Origin: Massiliimicrobium timonense | GTDB taxonomy: Bacteria > Bacillota_I > Bacilli_A > Erysipelotrichales > Coprobacillaceae | Direction of reading: 5' to 3' | DNA: 64,000 nucleotides | Assembly (NCBI RefSeq): GCF_002160865.1 | Contig: NZ_NFLJ01000003.1 | Coordinates: 1-64,000 of the forward strand | Shown here: in pieces, positions 45,354 through 54,470 of the stretch | How the letters are laid out: each line of letters starts with the position of its first letter | Numbering within the stretch: position 1 is the first letter of the stretch | Notes under the pieces: model-generated | Seen by the model: the letters and a program-made list of their open reading frames with translations, nothing else | What the model was told of the DNA's origin: nothing | The model's database searches: none | Made by a program: the position numbers and the translations under genes

Positions 45354-47765
45354 ATGAAGAATGTAGAACATTTTGGTGATTTAACACCACGTATGAGTCA
45401 TTTTAGAGAAGCAGTGCTTGATAAGAAACCTTATATTGATGCCCAACGTGCATTGCTTGTCACAGAAGCTTATGAAAAGTATAAAAATCAGACACCGGTT
45501 ATGAAACGTGCCTATATGTTAAAGAATATATTGGAAAAGATGTCTATTTATATTGAAGATGAAACTTTGATTGTGGGTAATCAGGCATCTTCTAATAAAG
45601 ATGCGCCTATTTTTCCTGAATATACAATGAAATTTGTTATTGAGGAATTGGACACTTTTGAAAAAAGAGACGGTGATGTTTTCTATATTACAGAAGAAAC
45701 AAAAGAAGCATTAAAAAGGATTGCACCATTTTGGGAAAATAATAATTTAAGAGCAAAAGGAGAAGCTTTACTTCCTGAAGAAGTCAGTGTTTTTATGGAA
45801 ACGGGATTTTTTGGGATGGAAGGAAAATTAAACTCTGGAGATGCACATTTAGCTGTTGATTATCAAAAAGTTCTGGAAATAGGATTAAAAGGTTATGAAG
45901 AAAGAGTTTTAGACATTCTAAGAGATTTGGACTTATGTGTTCCTGAAAATCTTAATAAGTATCAATTCTATAAAGCTGTATTGATTGTAATTGAAGCTGT
46001 GAGAACTTTTGCCAATCGTTTTAGTCTTTTAGCGAAAGAAAAAGCTCAAAAAGAAACAGGAAAAAGAAAAGAAGAATTATTAGAAATCAGTCGTATTTGT
46101 GCAAAAGTTCCATATCAACCTGCTCAAACATTTCATGAAGCGATTCAATCTGTATGGTTTATTCAATTAATTTTACAGATTGAATCTAATGGACATTCTT
46201 TATCTTATGGACGTTTTGACCAATATATGTATCCTTATTTAAAACATGATTTAGATAATCACATGATTAATGAAGATGAAGCTGTTGAATTACTGACAAA
46301 TTTATGGATCAAAACATTAACGATTAATAAAGTCCGTAGTCAAGCTCATACATTTTCAAGTGCTGGAAGTCCAATGTATCAAAATGTGACTATTGGAGGA
46401 CAGACCCCAGATCAAAAAGATGCTGTGAATAAACTTTCATTTTTAGTTTTAAAATCAGTAGCTCAAACAAGATTACCACAACCTAATCTGACTGTCAGAT
46501 ATCATGCGCATATCAATCAGGATTTCTTTGATGAAGCGATTGAAGTTATGAAACTAGGAACAGGGATGCCAGCATTTAATAATGATGAAGTCATTATTCC
46601 ATCATTTATTGAAAAAGGTGTCAAAGAAGAAGATGCTTATAATTATTCTGCGATTGGATGCGTAGAAACAGCAGTGCCAGGAAAATGGGGTTATCGCTGT
46701 ACAGGAATGAGTTATATGAATTTCCCAAGAATTTTATTGATTGCGATGAATAATGGTGTAGATATGACTTCTGGTAAACGTTTTGTGAAGGAATGTGGAT
46801 ATTTTACTGAAATGGAAACATATGAAGATTTGATGAAAGCATGGGATCAAGTTGTCAGAGAATTAACACGTATGAGTGTTATTGTTGAAAATGCTATTGA
46901 TTTGGCTTCTGAAAGAGATGTTCCAGATGTCTTATGTTCTACCTTAACAGAAGATTGTATTGGTAGAGGAAAGACAATCAAAGAAGGTGGAGCTGTTTAT
47001 GATTTTATTTCTGGATTACAGGTAGGCATTGCCAATATGGCAGATAGTTTAGCGGCTATTAAAAAACTTGTTTATGAAGAAAAGAAAATCACAAGACAGG
47101 AATTATGGGATGCAATTGTGCATGATTTTGCAGGTGAACAAGGACAAAAAATTCAACATATGTTGATCAATGATGCTCCTAAATATGGTAATGATAATGA
47201 TGATGTTGATCAACTTGTTGTAGATGCTTATGCTTCTTATATTGATGAAATGAAGAAATATCCTAATACTAGATATGGAAGAGGACCAATTGGTGGTATT
47301 CGTTATGCTGGAACATCTTCTATTTCAGCAAATGTTGGACAAGGTTTTGGGACAATGGCAACACCAGATGGAAGACATGCCAAAACACCATTAGCTGAAG
47401 GATGTTCACCTGCTCATAGTTGTGATAAGAGTGGTCCAACAGCTGTCTTTAAATCAGTATCAAAACTACCAACACATGAAATTACAGGTGGTGTTCTATT
47501 GAATCAGAAAGTGACACCACAAATGTTATCAACTGAAGAAAATAAACAAAAACTAGAAATGATGATGAAAACATTCTTTAATCGTTTAGAAGGTTATCAT
47601 GTTCAATATAATGTTGTGTCTAGAGATACATTGATTGATGCTCAAAAACATCCTGAAAAACATAAAGACCTCATTGTTCGTGTGGCAGGTTATTCAGCAT
47701 TCTTTAATGTTTTATCAAAAGCAACACAAGATGATATTATTGAAAGAACAGAACAAACATTGTAG
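45354..47765 (+). CDS. Glycyl radical enzyme, PflD/YbiW-like
   Basis: An 803-aa glycyl radical enzyme. Active-site Cys in YSAIGCVETA, Glu two residues on; C-terminal glycyl loop RVAGYSAFF. The single Cys with GCVE separates it from true pyruvate formate-lyase (which has two Cys) and puts it in the glycerol dehydratase/PflD group. A fructose-6-phosphate aldolase-like gene follows by 12 bp, as with E. coli ybiW-fsaA. From memory, YbiW-type enzymes open 1,5-anhydroglucitol-6-phosphate to a deoxysugar that the aldolase splits; assignment here is a hypothesis. Confidence 0.88.
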   Translation: MKNVEHFGDLTPRMSHFREAVLDKKPYIDAQRALLVTEAYEKYKNQTPVMKRAYMLKNILEKMSIYIEDETLIVGNQASSNKDAPIFPEYTMKFVIEELDTFEKRDGDVFYITEETKEALKRIAPFWENNNLRAKGEALLPEEVSVFMETGFFGMEGKLNSGDAHLAVDYQKVLEIGLKGYEERVLDILRDLDLCVPENLNKYQFYKAVLIVIEAVRTFANRFSLLAKEKAQKETGKRKEELLEISRICAKVPYQPAQTFHEAIQSVWFIQLILQIESNGHSLSYGRFDQYMYPYLKHDLDNHMINEDEAVELLTNLWIKTLTINKVRSQAHTFSSAGSPMYQNVTIGGQTPDQKDAVNKLSFLVLKSVAQTRLPQPNLTVRYHAHINQDFFDEAIEVMKLGTGMPAFNNDEVIIPSFIEKGVKEEDAYNYSAIGCVETAVPGKWGYRCTGMSYMNFPRILLIAMNNGVDMTSGKRFVKECGYFTEMETYEDLMKAWDQVVRELTRMSVIVENAIDLASERDVPDVLCSTLTEDCIGRGKTIKEGGAVYDFISGLQVGIANMADSLAAIKKLVYEEKKITRQELWDAIVHDFAGEQGQKIQHMLINDAPKYGNDNDDVDQLVVDAYASYIDEMKKYPNTRYGRGPIGGIRYAGTSSISANVGQGFGTMATPDGRHAKTPLAEGCSPAHSCDKSGPTAVFKSVSKLPTHEITGGVLLNQKVTPQMLSTEENKQKLEMMMKTFFNRLEGYHVQYNVVSRDTLIDAQKHPEKHKDLIVRVAGYSAFFNVLSKATQDDIIERTEQTL

Positions 47766-47777
47766 GAGGAAAAGAAA

Positions 47778-48458
47778 ATGGAATTGATTATTGATACAGT
47801 TGATTTAAGTGAAATCAAAGAAGCAGTAGAATATATGCCTATTGTTGGTGTAACGAGTAATCCTTCAATAGTAAAAAAGACAAATCCAAAGGATTTCTTT
47901 GAACATATGCGAACAATTAGAGAAATTATTGGGAAGGATAGAAGTCTGCATATTCAAGTCATCTCTAAAGATTGTGACAGTATGGTGAAGGAAGCTCATA
48001 GAATCCTAGAAGAAATTGATAGACAGGTTTATATCAAGGTACCTGTATCTTATGAAGGTATCAAAGCGATTAAAATGCTGAAGGAAGAAAACATTCATGT
48101 CACAGCGACAGCAGTCTATGACTTGATGCAGGGATATATGGCACTAGCCGCAGGGGCAGACTATATTGCACCTTATGTCAATAGAATAGGAAACTTGGGA
48201 GCTGATCCAATGGAACTGATTTATGAGTTATCAAATCGTATCATCATGGATAACTATGATACAAAGATTGTCGCAGCATCATTTAAAGGTGTTGAACAGA
48301 TCAAGAATGCATTGAATAATGGAGCACAGGCGATTACAGCACCAGTAGGCATTTTAAAGCAGATATTTAAGAATCCAAACATTGAAAAAGCAGTGGATGA
48401 TTTTAATGCTGACTGGTATAGTATGTATGGTGAAGGAAAAGGTATTTGTGATTTATAA
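47778..48458 (+). CDS. Fructose-6-phosphate aldolase/transaldolase-like protein
   Basis: A 226-aa TalC/FSA-type aldolase: GVTSNPSIVKK, catalytic Lys in IKVPVSYEGIKA, VTATAVYDLMQG, YVNRIGNLGADP. Short length fits FSA rather than long transaldolase. Probably co-transcribed with the glycyl radical enzyme and likely acts on its product. Confidence 0.92.
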   Translation: MELIIDTVDLSEIKEAVEYMPIVGVTSNPSIVKKTNPKDFFEHMRTIREIIGKDRSLHIQVISKDCDSMVKEAHRILEEIDRQVYIKVPVSYEGIKAIKMLKEENIHVTATAVYDLMQGYMALAAGADYIAPYVNRIGNLGADPMELIYELSNRIIMDNYDTKIVAASFKGVEQIKNALNNGAQAITAPVGILKQIFKNPNIEKAVDDFNADWYSMYGEGKGICDL

Positions 48459-48479
48459 GACGAGGGAACTCGTCTTTTT
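48457..48479 (+). terminator. Terminator after the aldolase gene, repeated at 50310-50332
   Basis: AAGACGAG-GGAA-CTCGTCTT with T-run. The 23-nt unit recurs identically after the dehydrogenase gene. Confidence 0.9.
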
Positions 48480-48494
48480 GTATAGTATGGTATT

Positions 48495-49019
48495 CTAAGA
48501 TTTATCAAAAATACTTTTTATAATATCAGGCATTGCTAAATCAAAAAGATAGAGCATTTCCGGAATAGAGTGTTCATCATCTTTTAAAAACCAATGAATA
48601 GAAGTTATCATTGTTCCATTTAAATAGATAGATAAGACATCATACTGTGTTTTTGTTAATTTAGGTAATTTTGTACTCATTAATTGTATATATTTATTGA
48701 TAAGTAAATGTATTAATGTGTTTTGAGAATCAATAAGAGCATTCTTAAAAAAATTTTTTTCTTTCCGTGAATAAAGTATAGTTTGCTTAGCTAGTGTATA
48801 GTAAGAATCTTGTGTCTTGGATGGAAAAAATTGAGGAACAATATCATTATGAAAAAAATAAGTTAAAACATCTTGTTTATTATGAAAGTGACGATAAAAT
48901 GTTGTTCGACTTATGTGAGAATGATTTATAATTTGGTTTACTGTGATATTATCAAAAGGATATTCTTGTAAAAGTAGATAGAGAGATTTTGATAATTGAT
49001 CTTTTGTTTTTCTTGTCAT
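48495..49019 (-). CDS. TetR/AcrR family transcriptional regulator
   Basis: A 174-aa regulator: LLLQEYPFDNITVNQIINHSHISRTTFYRHFHNKQDVLTYF is the TetR helix-turn-helix; the short C-terminal domain resembles the DhaS/TetR_C_8-like type. Divergent from a zinc dehydrogenase gene, which it likely regulates. A weak inverted repeat (GTTACAC...GTGTTCC near 49055-49080) is a possible operator. Confidence 0.85.
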   Translation of the reverse strand: MTRKTKDQLSKSLYLLLQEYPFDNITVNQIINHSHISRTTFYRHFHNKQDVLTYFFHNDIVPQFFPSKTQDSYYTLAKQTILYSRKEKNFFKNALIDSQNTLIHLLINKYIQLMSTKLPKLTKTQYDVLSIYLNGTMITSIHWFLKDDEHSIPEMLYLFDLAMPDIIKSIFDKS

Positions 49020-49168
49020 AATTTATACCTCTTTTTCTATATTATAACATGATAAGCGTTACACAATTGAAAAAGTGTTCCGTTTTTATTAGTAATATGA
49101 TTTTATTATGGTAATTTCAATTCTTTTTTTTATAAATTCATTTAAAATAAAAAAAGGAGGATGAAAAA

Positions 49169-50281
49169 ATGGAAGGTAAAATGAAATGTGCAATTTATTA
49201 TGGAATTAAAAATGTTAAAATGGAAGAAAGAGATATACCAAAAATTGGTTCAAAAGATGTTCTTGTAAAAGTTTTGAGAGCTGGTATTTGTGGTTCTGAT
49301 ACAGGAGCTTATCTTCATGGAGGAGAACCTTATGGTATTTTTAAAGGACAAGAATTTGGACATGAAATGGTTGGAAGAATTGTTGAAAAAGGTGCTGATG
49401 TCCCAGATTGTTTTCAATTAGATGATATTGTTTTTATTGATCCAATGAAAGCGAGTCGTTTAGGAAGTTTTAAAGCAGACATGACAGGTGGATTTAGTGA
49501 ATATGTTCGTGTTGAAGATGCTGCTTTGAATGTTAATTTATATATTCTAGATAAAAACGTTGACTTAGATACTGCTGCATTGATAGAACCGGTTAGTGTT
49601 GGGACACAAGGTGCAACTTGGATGAATCCATCTGTTGATCAAAATGTTGTTGTTTTAGGTGCGGGTACAATAGGTTTAGGTGCAACAGCAGGTCTATTAT
49701 CTAGAGGTATAAAAAATGTTATAGTCGTTGATAAAGTCCAATGGCGTTTAGATAAAGCTAAGGAATTAGGAGCTAAAATCATTAATACAAGTGAGGATAA
49801 TTTAGAGGAAAAATTATTAGAATATTGTGGTGAAGTTAGTAATGGGGCAGCTTTTCGCCCAGAAGATCTTAATCCAGATTTACTTCAACAAGTTATGGAA
49901 TTTGCTAAAAAATCACATTTATCATTAGGTAAAAAAATTCCTAATGTTGATTATTATATTGATGCTGCAGGAGCTGTACCTTTATTACAACAAGTTTTTT
50001 CATTAGGAAAATTTGGTACAAAATATTCTATTGTTGCTGTATATGGAAAAGAGATTCCATTATCAGGAAATATGTTTATTGCTAATGAAGCAATGATTAG
50101 AGGATCAAAAGGATATAATACAAATACAATTCAAGAAGTTATTCAAATGATTGAAAAAAATGATATACCAGTAAAAACAATGATTACAAAAAAATATTCA
50201 CATAAAGATTTTCCACAAGCAATTGAAGCAGCCAGTGATGTAACAAAAAATATTAAAGTTATTATAGATTATGAAATGTAA
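49169..50281 (+). CDS. Zinc-dependent medium-chain alcohol/polyol dehydrogenase
   Basis: A 370-aa MDR enzyme: catalytic zinc ligands AGICGSD (Cys) and GQEFGHE (His, Glu), Rossmann motif LGAGTIGLGA. The Cys cluster for the structural zinc is missing (region 85-115 has FIDPMKASRLGSFKAD instead). NAD(P)-dependent oxidation of a sugar alcohol or threonine/butanediol-type substrate is likely; specificity open. AAGGAGG site. Followed by two terminators. Confidence 0.88.
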   Translation: MEGKMKCAIYYGIKNVKMEERDIPKIGSKDVLVKVLRAGICGSDTGAYLHGGEPYGIFKGQEFGHEMVGRIVEKGADVPDCFQLDDIVFIDPMKASRLGSFKADMTGGFSEYVRVEDAALNVNLYILDKNVDLDTAALIEPVSVGTQGATWMNPSVDQNVVVLGAGTIGLGATAGLLSRGIKNVIVVDKVQWRLDKAKELGAKIINTSEDNLEEKLLEYCGEVSNGAAFRPEDLNPDLLQQVMEFAKKSHLSLGKKIPNVDYYIDAAGAVPLLQQVFSLGKFGTKYSIVAVYGKEIPLSGNMFIANEAMIRGSKGYNTNTIQEVIQMIEKNDIPVKTMITKKYSHKDFPQAIEAASDVTKNIKVIIDYEM

Positions 50282-50304
50282 GAACTGATTTTCAGTTCTT
50301 TTTT
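50280..50304 (+). terminator. First terminator after the dehydrogenase
   Basis: AAGAACTGA/TCAGTTCTT stem with T-run, overlapping the stop codon. Confidence 0.85.
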
Positions 50305-50309
50305 ATCTT

Positions 50310-50332
50310 AAGACGAGGGAACTCGTCTTTTT
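50310..50332 (+). terminator. Second terminator, copy of 48457-48479
   Basis: Identical 23-nt hairpin plus T-run to the one after the aldolase gene. Confidence 0.9.
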
Positions 50333-50369
50333 ATGTTATAATATGATAAACCAAAGGAGAGAAAGAATT

Positions 50370-50591
50370 ATGATTTATGTTTTGGGTATTGTTGTTGTGA
50401 GTCTTATTATTGTGTATCTTATTGTGAAAAAAAATCATTATTTTCAATGTCGGTATTGCTATCATATATGGAAACCAAACTTTTTCCAGATCATAGGGAA
50501 TGTCAATTGTCAAGTCAATGATTATCATGTGAGATGTCCATACTGTCATCATGAACAAAATATTAAACGTTCTAGAGAAAATAAATTGTGA
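50370..50591 (+). CDS. Small membrane-anchored zinc-ribbon protein
   Basis: A 73-aa protein: N-terminal membrane helix (residues 2-19), then CRYCYHIWKPNF and a second pair VRCPYCHHEQN, a two-CxxC zinc ribbon facing the cytosol or outside. Start ATG at 50370 from AAAGGAGAG. Function unknown; upstream of the aldo/keto reductase. Confidence 0.7.
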   Translation: MIYVLGIVVVSLIIVYLIVKKNHYFQCRYCYHIWKPNFFQIIGNVNCQVNDYHVRCPYCHHEQNIKRSRENKL

Positions 50592-50621
50592 TAAAATAGA
50601 GAAAAGAAAAGAGGGAGAGTT

Positions 50622-51652
50622 ATGAAAGAAGTTGTTTTAGGAAGTACAGGTATTCAAGTTGTACAAAATGGGTTTGGAGCTTTACCTATTCAAAGAGTAT
50701 CAATGGAAGTAGCCGTTAATATTTTAAGAAAGGCATATGAGGGTAGAATGCGTTTTTTTGATACCGCTCGTGCTTATAGTGACAGTGAAGAAAAGCTGGG
50801 AGAAGCATTACAGGTTTATTCTAGAGAAAGTTATTTTATCGCAACCAAAACAATGGCAACAACACCGGATGAATTTTGGAAGCAGCTACAACAGTCACTC
50901 ACATTACTGAAAACAGATTATATTGATATTTATCAGTTTCATTGTGCTACGCAAGTTTATAAGCCTCAAGATGGAACAGGTATGTATGAATGTATGTTAG
51001 AAGCTAAAAAACAAGGAAAGATTAAACATATTGGGATCACAACTCATCAATTGCAAGTCGCACTGGATGCAGTGGATTCAAAATTGTATGAAACAATTCA
51101 ATTTCCTTTTAGTTATTTATCATCAGATAAAGAATTAGCATTAGTTCAAAAAAGTCAAAAAGCCAATATGGGATTTATTGCGATGAAAGGTTTAGCTGGT
51201 GGTTTAATTAATCAATCCAAACCAGCAATGGCATATATGTGTCAATTTGATAATGTATTGCCTATTTGGGGGATTCAAAAAGAAAGTGAACTAGACGAGT
51301 GGCTTTCTTATATGCAAAATACACCTGTATTAAATGATGAAATGAAGGCGTTTATTGAAAAGGAAAAAGAAGAATTATCTGGTGATTTTTGTCGAGATGT
51401 GGTTATTGTATGCCTTGTCCAGTAGGGATCATGATTAATCAATGTGCACGTATGTCATTGATGTTAAGAAGGGCACCATCAAAGAGCTGGTTAACACCTG
51501 AAATGCAGGAAGAAATGAAAAAAATTGAAAATTGTTTACATTGTGGTCAATGTTCAAGAAAATGTCCATATGAATTAGATACACCAGCTTTACTACAAAA
51601 GAATTACGAAGATTATCAAAAAGTTTTATCAGGTGAAGTGAAAGTTCAATAA
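50622..51652 (+). pseudogene. Ferredoxin-type aldo/keto reductase interrupted by a one-base frameshift
   Basis: The first frame (50622-51425) encodes the AKR barrel with the tetrad residues FFDTARAYSDS, ATKTM and FHCATQ. It goes off-frame after ELSGDFCR and stops at 51425. A second frame resumes at once with [27 protein letters not shown], and then [18 protein letters not shown], a normal 4Fe-4S tail. Restoring one G after 51396 (giving [13 protein letters not shown]) joins both into a typical ~343-aa protein. Sequencing error, recent mutation or programmed shift cannot be separated here. Confidence 0.85.
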
Positions 51653-51680
51653 CAGTATGAAATCATGCTGTTATTTTTTT
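51651..51680 (+). terminator. Terminator after the aldo/keto reductase
   Basis: AACAGTATGA/TCATGCTGTT stem (one mismatch) with T-run. Confidence 0.8.
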
Positions 51681-51724
51681 AAAACATGTTATAATAAAAA
51701 TAATAAAGATGAAGGAGAGAATTT

Positions 51725-52567
51725 ATGAGCAAGATTATATTTTTAGATGTTGATGGAACATTGATTGACTATGAAGCAAAGTTACCTGCTTCAGCTGCGA
51801 AAGCTGTAGATATGGCACGTGCCAATGGACATAAAGTCTATATTTGTACAGGATGTTCAAAAGCTGAAATTGAACAAAGAAATCTTTGTGAATTAGATGG
51901 AATGATTGGTGGTAACGGGGCTTATGTAGAAGATCATGGACATGTCGTGATGCATCAAGGATTATCTAAAGAAGATGTCAAACATATTGTTGACTGGTGT
52001 AATGAAAGACATCTAGGGTTTTATTTAGAAGCTAACAGTGGTATGTATTGTAATGATTATATGTTAGAGCAGGGACCTGAAACAATGATTAAATATGCAC
52101 AGGGAAAAGGTGCAGATTTGACTAAAGCTAAGGAAGCTTCAAAAAAGTTTATGGATGGTTTTATTCATTTGCAGGGTGAAGATTTGTATCGAGATGATGT
52201 CAATAAAATTAGCTTTATTTTAAGTCGTTATCAAGATCATTTAGATTCACAAAAGGAATTTCCTCATTTAATAGCAAATACTTGGGGTGGCAAAGGTGAA
52301 GTGGCTTTATATGGTGATTTAGGACCAACAGGGATTACCAAAAGACATGCGATTGAAGTGTTATTAGATTATCTAGGAGCAGATCAAAAAGATACGATTT
52401 CATTTGGTGATGCGAAAATTGATTTATCTATGTTTGAATGTTGTGATTATAATGTTGCTATGGGAAATGGTGGTAAAGAAATTAAAGAAGCTGCTGATTA
52501 TATTACAACAGATGTAAATGATGATGGTTTATATAATGCTTTTCGTTATTTAAATTTAATAGATTAA
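51725..52567 (+). CDS. HAD superfamily hydrolase, Cof/YkrA type
   Basis: A 280-aa Cof-type phosphatase: FLDVDGTLIDY (motif I), Thr in CTGCSK (motif II), Lys in TGITKRHAI and FGDAKIDLSMF (motif IV). C2-cap. Substrate probably a sugar or nucleotide phosphate. AAGGAG site. Confidence 0.9.
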   Translation: MSKIIFLDVDGTLIDYEAKLPASAAKAVDMARANGHKVYICTGCSKAEIEQRNLCELDGMIGGNGAYVEDHGHVVMHQGLSKEDVKHIVDWCNERHLGFYLEANSGMYCNDYMLEQGPETMIKYAQGKGADLTKAKEASKKFMDGFIHLQGEDLYRDDVNKISFILSRYQDHLDSQKEFPHLIANTWGGKGEVALYGDLGPTGITKRHAIEVLLDYLGADQKDTISFGDAKIDLSMFECCDYNVAMGNGGKEIKEAADYITTDVNDDGLYNAFRYLNLID

Positions 52568-52579
52568 AAGAATTATTTT

Positions 52580-52628
52580 GACAATTAAAAATGAGTTCAT
52601 ATAAAACTTGTTGATAATTGTCTTTTTT
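52580..52628 (+). terminator. Possible large-loop terminator after the HAD gene
   Basis: GACAATTA/TAATTGTC stem with a long loop, followed by six T's. Confidence 0.4.
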
Positions 52629-52699
52629 ATATCATTGATTTCTTTTGTTTTTTCAATAAAGATGTTATAATAATGAGCGAATTGTAAGGAGAGGATTTT

Positions 52700-53467
52700 G
52701 TGAAAGAACCAAAATATAAATTTATAGATATTCATAAAATTGAAGCCAATGGTCATCAGCCAAGAACTCATTTTGAAAATGAGAAGATTCAAGAATTAGC
52801 TGTATCTATCCAACAAAATGGATTATTACAACCTATTGTTGTTAGACCTTATCAAGGAAAGTATCAGATTGTTGTTGGGGAAAGACGTTATCGTGCCTGT
52901 CTTTTAGCAGGTATCGAAGAAGTTCCATGTTTAGTTCAAAATTATGATGAACAACAAACAGCAACAGCAGCGATTGTTGAAAATATTCAAAGAGAAAATT
53001 TATCGGCTATTGAAGAAGCATTGGCATATCAACAAATCTTGGATACGCAAAATATAACACAGGAAGAATTAGCTCAAAAGGTTGGTAAAAAGCAATCGAC
53101 GATTGCAAATAAATTAAGATTATTACAACTTCCGATGACTGTACAAGAGGCAGTACGAAGAAAAGATATTACAGAAAGACATGCCAGAGCTTTATTGAAA
53201 TTAGATACAACTGCTAAACAAAATAATATGTTAAGAGAAATTATGGATAAAGGTTTAAATGTTGAACAGACAGAAGAAAAGATTAAAAAGAAAATTGAAC
53301 CAAAGAAACCTAAACCTAAAACAAAGAGTATTTCACAAAATTTAAAGATAGCGATGAATACATTAGATCAGGCTGCCATGATGGTACAACAGGCTGGGGT
53401 AGACATAAGTGTAGATATATCAGAAACAGAAGATGAAGTGATTTATGTGATTAAGATGAAAAAATAG
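52700..53467 (+). CDS. noc: ParB/Noc family DNA-binding protein
   Basis: A 255-aa ParB-type protein: N-terminal CTP-binding motifs (GERRYRA, VENIQRENLSAIEEA), helix-turn-helix ITQEELAQKVGKKQSTIANKLRLLQLP, and a C-terminal dimer domain AMNTLDQAAMMVQQAGVDISVDI resembling Bacillus Noc more than Spo0J. No parA is adjacent. The amphipathic N-terminal membrane helix of classic Noc is missing (it begins MKEPKYKFIDIHKI). GTG start after AAGGAGAGG. Role: nucleoid occlusion or chromosome organisation, moderately sure. Confidence 0.8.
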   Translation: MKEPKYKFIDIHKIEANGHQPRTHFENEKIQELAVSIQQNGLLQPIVVRPYQGKYQIVVGERRYRACLLAGIEEVPCLVQNYDEQQTATAAIVENIQRENLSAIEEALAYQQILDTQNITQEELAQKVGKKQSTIANKLRLLQLPMTVQEAVRRKDITERHARALLKLDTTAKQNNMLREIMDKGLNVEQTEEKIKKKIEPKKPKPKTKSISQNLKIAMNTLDQAAMMVQQAGVDISVDISETEDEVIYVIKMKK

Positions 53468-53481
53468 CTTCATCTTTTTTT
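53453..53481 (+). terminator. Terminator of the noc gene
   Basis: AAGATGAA/TTCATCTT stem with T-run; the left arm is in the last codons, and the T-run runs into the thi -35 element. Confidence 0.8.
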
Positions 53482-53508
53482 GACGTGTTTAAAGAGAAGT
53501 GCTATGAT
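53480..53508 (+). promoter_or_regulatory. Promoter of the thi operon
   Basis: TTGACG (53480-53485), exact 17-bp spacer, TATGAT (53503-53508), just before the riboswitch. Confidence 0.75.
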
Positions 53509-53515
53509 AATAAAA

Positions 53516-53592
53516 AAGGGAGCTTATAAATAGGCTGAGAGGAAGTTGTGAACTTCGACCATACCTGATTTGGATAATGCCAACGTAGGGAT
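53516..53592 (+). ncRNA. TPP riboswitch (THI element)
   Basis: Contains the conserved GGCTGAGAGG, ACCTGATTTGGATAATGCC and AACGTAGGGA blocks of the thiamine pyrophosphate aptamer, with a short P3 stem (GAAGTTGTGAACTTC). Controls thiM-thiE-thiD. Confidence 0.95.
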
Positions 53593-53640
53593 ATAAAATG
53601 AGTATTAAGAGTATATCCCTTGATATATTCTTTTTTTGTA
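53589..53640 (+). promoter_or_regulatory. Expression platform of the TPP riboswitch
   Basis: GGGATATA/TATATCCC can pair (53589-53619) using the 3' end of the aptamer, with a T-rich stretch at about 53630-53638. Likely transcriptional termination or sequestration when TPP is bound. Confidence 0.55.
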
Positions 53641-53654
53641 AGGAGGATGAAAAG

Positions 53655-54470
53655 ATGATAGAACAAGTCAAAAATGCTAAACCATTAATTCATTGTATCA
53701 CTAATAAAGTGACAATGAATGATTGTGCCAATGCTTTACTCGCAATTGGCGGGAGTCCTATTATGGCTGATGATGAGGCAGAAGTAGAAGACATTACATC
53801 TATTTGTCAAGGATTGTTGATTAATATTGGAACATTGAATCAGGCAACCATTCCATCTATGATGAAAGCTGGAAAAAAAGCCAATGCCTTACAACACCCT
53901 GTTTTATTAGATCCCGTTGGAATAGGCGCAAGTCAATTACGTTATCAGACAACTCAACAATTATTAAAAGAAGTTCATTTTGATGTCATTAGAGGAAATA
54001 TTTCAGAAATGAAAGTTTTAATGAATATCCAGTCACAATCAAGAGGTGTTGATGCGAATGCATCAGATAGTATAACGGATGAAAACTTAGATGAAAATAT
54101 AATATGGTTACAACAACTCAGTTCAAAGACAGGAGCGATTATAGCGGTTAGTGGAGCTATTGATGTGATTGTGGATAGTCAAAATGCTTATATTGTTAGA
54201 AATGGATGTCAAGAAATGTCTATGATTACAGGAACAGGTTGTATGTTAAGTGCAATTATGTCTGCATTTATGGTTGTTCATCGTCAAAGACTGTTAGAAG
54301 CATGTACTTATGTCAGTGCATTGATGGGATATTGTGGAGAGTTGGCAAAAAATAAAATGCTTGTTGAGAAATTAGGTGTGGGAAGTTTAAGAGTTTATTT
54401 GATGGATTATTTATCACTTATGAATGATGGTATATTGAAAGAAGGAATGAAGATTGAAAAAAGATGTTAA
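53655..54470 (+). CDS. thiM: Hydroxyethylthiazole kinase
   Basis: ThiM (271 aa) phosphorylates the thiazole alcohol for thiamine salvage. Motifs: HCITNKVTMNDCANALLAIGGSPIMADD and VSGAIDVI, then GCQEMSMITGTGCMLSAIMSAF. ATG at 53655 after AAGGAGGATG. Preceded by a TPP riboswitch; overlaps thiE by 17 bp. Confidence 0.96.
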   Translation: MIEQVKNAKPLIHCITNKVTMNDCANALLAIGGSPIMADDEAEVEDITSICQGLLINIGTLNQATIPSMMKAGKKANALQHPVLLDPVGIGASQLRYQTTQQLLKEVHFDVIRGNISEMKVLMNIQSQSRGVDANASDSITDENLDENIIWLQQLSSKTGAIIAVSGAIDVIVDSQNAYIVRNGCQEMSMITGTGCMLSAIMSAFMVVHRQRLLEACTYVSALMGYCGELAKNKMLVEKLGVGSLRVYLMDYLSLMNDGILKEGMKIEKRC

